Shown in pieces: positions 63,897-64,000 of a DNA stretch of 64,000 bases. The stretch covers positions 806,001 through 870,000 of the forward strand of contig NZ_JAPPVJ010000001.1 in NCBI RefSeq assembly GCF_026711005.1. The letters are read 5' to 3'. The notes under the pieces were generated by a model. The model was given only the letters and a program-made list of their open reading frames with translations, was not told where the DNA came from and made no database searches. Position 1 is the first letter of the stretch. Each line of letters begins with the position of its first letter. The stretch is from Sphingobacterium sp. UT-1RO-CII-1. Lineage in GTDB: Bacteria > Bacteroidota > Bacteroidia > Sphingobacteriales > Sphingobacteriaceae. Position numbers and translations under genes: made by a program.

Positions 63897-64000
63897 TTCC
63901 TGAATTTTATAGATTTTTATATGCAATATTACAGAAAAGATTCTACATTTAATAAACTCTAACCTTCTTTAATTCCTACCACAACTTATTTAATTTGTAC
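63897..64000. other. End of window, no gene seen
   Basis: About 100 bp upstream of dnaN, AT-rich. It should hold the dnaN promoter, but I see no clear consensus. Confidence 0.5.

Noticed and set aside
62775..64000. Replication origin next to dnaN
   Set aside because: dnaA, recF and gyrB are not adjacent and no DnaA-box cluster was seen in the visible sequence.
1..64000. CRISPR array, prophage or intact insertion sequence
   Set aside because: No regularly spaced repeats, integrase, transposase or phage structural genes were found on either strand.

Overview
The window looks like a chromosomal piece of a member of the Bacteroidota, most likely family Sphingobacteriaceae (Sphingobacterium/Pedobacter/Olivibacter type). 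The DNA is AT-rich. It carries two SusC/SusD pairs, a FecI/FecR regulator pair, TAnnTTTG-type promoters, bacillithiol synthesis (bshC), the futalosine menaquinone gene mqnD, and the order rpmB-rpmG-DUF4295-ftsY-rimO-bshC. There is no rRNA, CRISPR array, prophage or recognisable intact insertion sequence. One tRNA (Glu, UUC) is present.

Layout. 1-4235: the 3' end of a FISUMP-domain surface protein, an FtsX/MacB-type permease and an outer-membrane beta-barrel protein, with an odd non-coding stretch at about 3050-3430. 4537-13235: a glycan-use locus on the + strand, with ECF sigma factor, FecR anti-sigma factor, secreted sulfatase, SusC with an STN signalling domain, and SusD. 13303-17947: a second SusC/SusD pair on the - strand, without STN domain or local regulator, followed by a divergent M64 peptidase. 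20530-22177: tRNA-Glu and purD. 22281-31134: a + strand run with an MG2/TonB-plug hybrid surface protein, an enoyl-CoA isomerase plus 2,4-dienoyl-CoA reductase pair, a lipoprotein, a phosphosugar mutase, a NUDIX hydrolase and a conserved protein of unknown function.

31154-42210: mostly - strand housekeeping genes: an amidase, a DUF1080 protein, gcvP, a Crp/Fnr regulator with bshC, rimO, ftsY, and the small ribosomal operon with a 53-residue DUF4295 protein. 42211-47643: recO, cold-shock protein, a compact run of uncharacterised membrane or periplasmic proteins with truC, and gcvT. 47763-63896: - strand genes for two small membrane proteins, glutamate dehydrogenase, rhodanese, a GNAT enzyme with a degenerate thiamine-pyrophosphokinase-like protein, an M20 hydrolase, a SPOR protein, secA, mqnD, surE, then CAP protein-yicC-gmk-nadD and dnaN-dedA.

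How the parts work together. The FecI/FecR/STN-SusC set is a trans-envelope signalling circuit, inferred to sense the substrate through SusC and to switch on import of a sulfated glycan that the sulfatase trims. Both susC genes have a TTAGG(G)GTAAG element about 90-110 nt upstream. Many - strand genes end inside their own terminator hairpin. An orphan terminator upstream of surE points to an unannotated small transcript at about 59041-59371. No single wholly new system is obvious. The best leads are the shared susC element, the cryptic transcript upstream of surE, the degenerate kinase-like protein, the isomerase/reductase pair that resembles mitochondrial enzymes, and the unexplained 3.0-3.4 kb segment.
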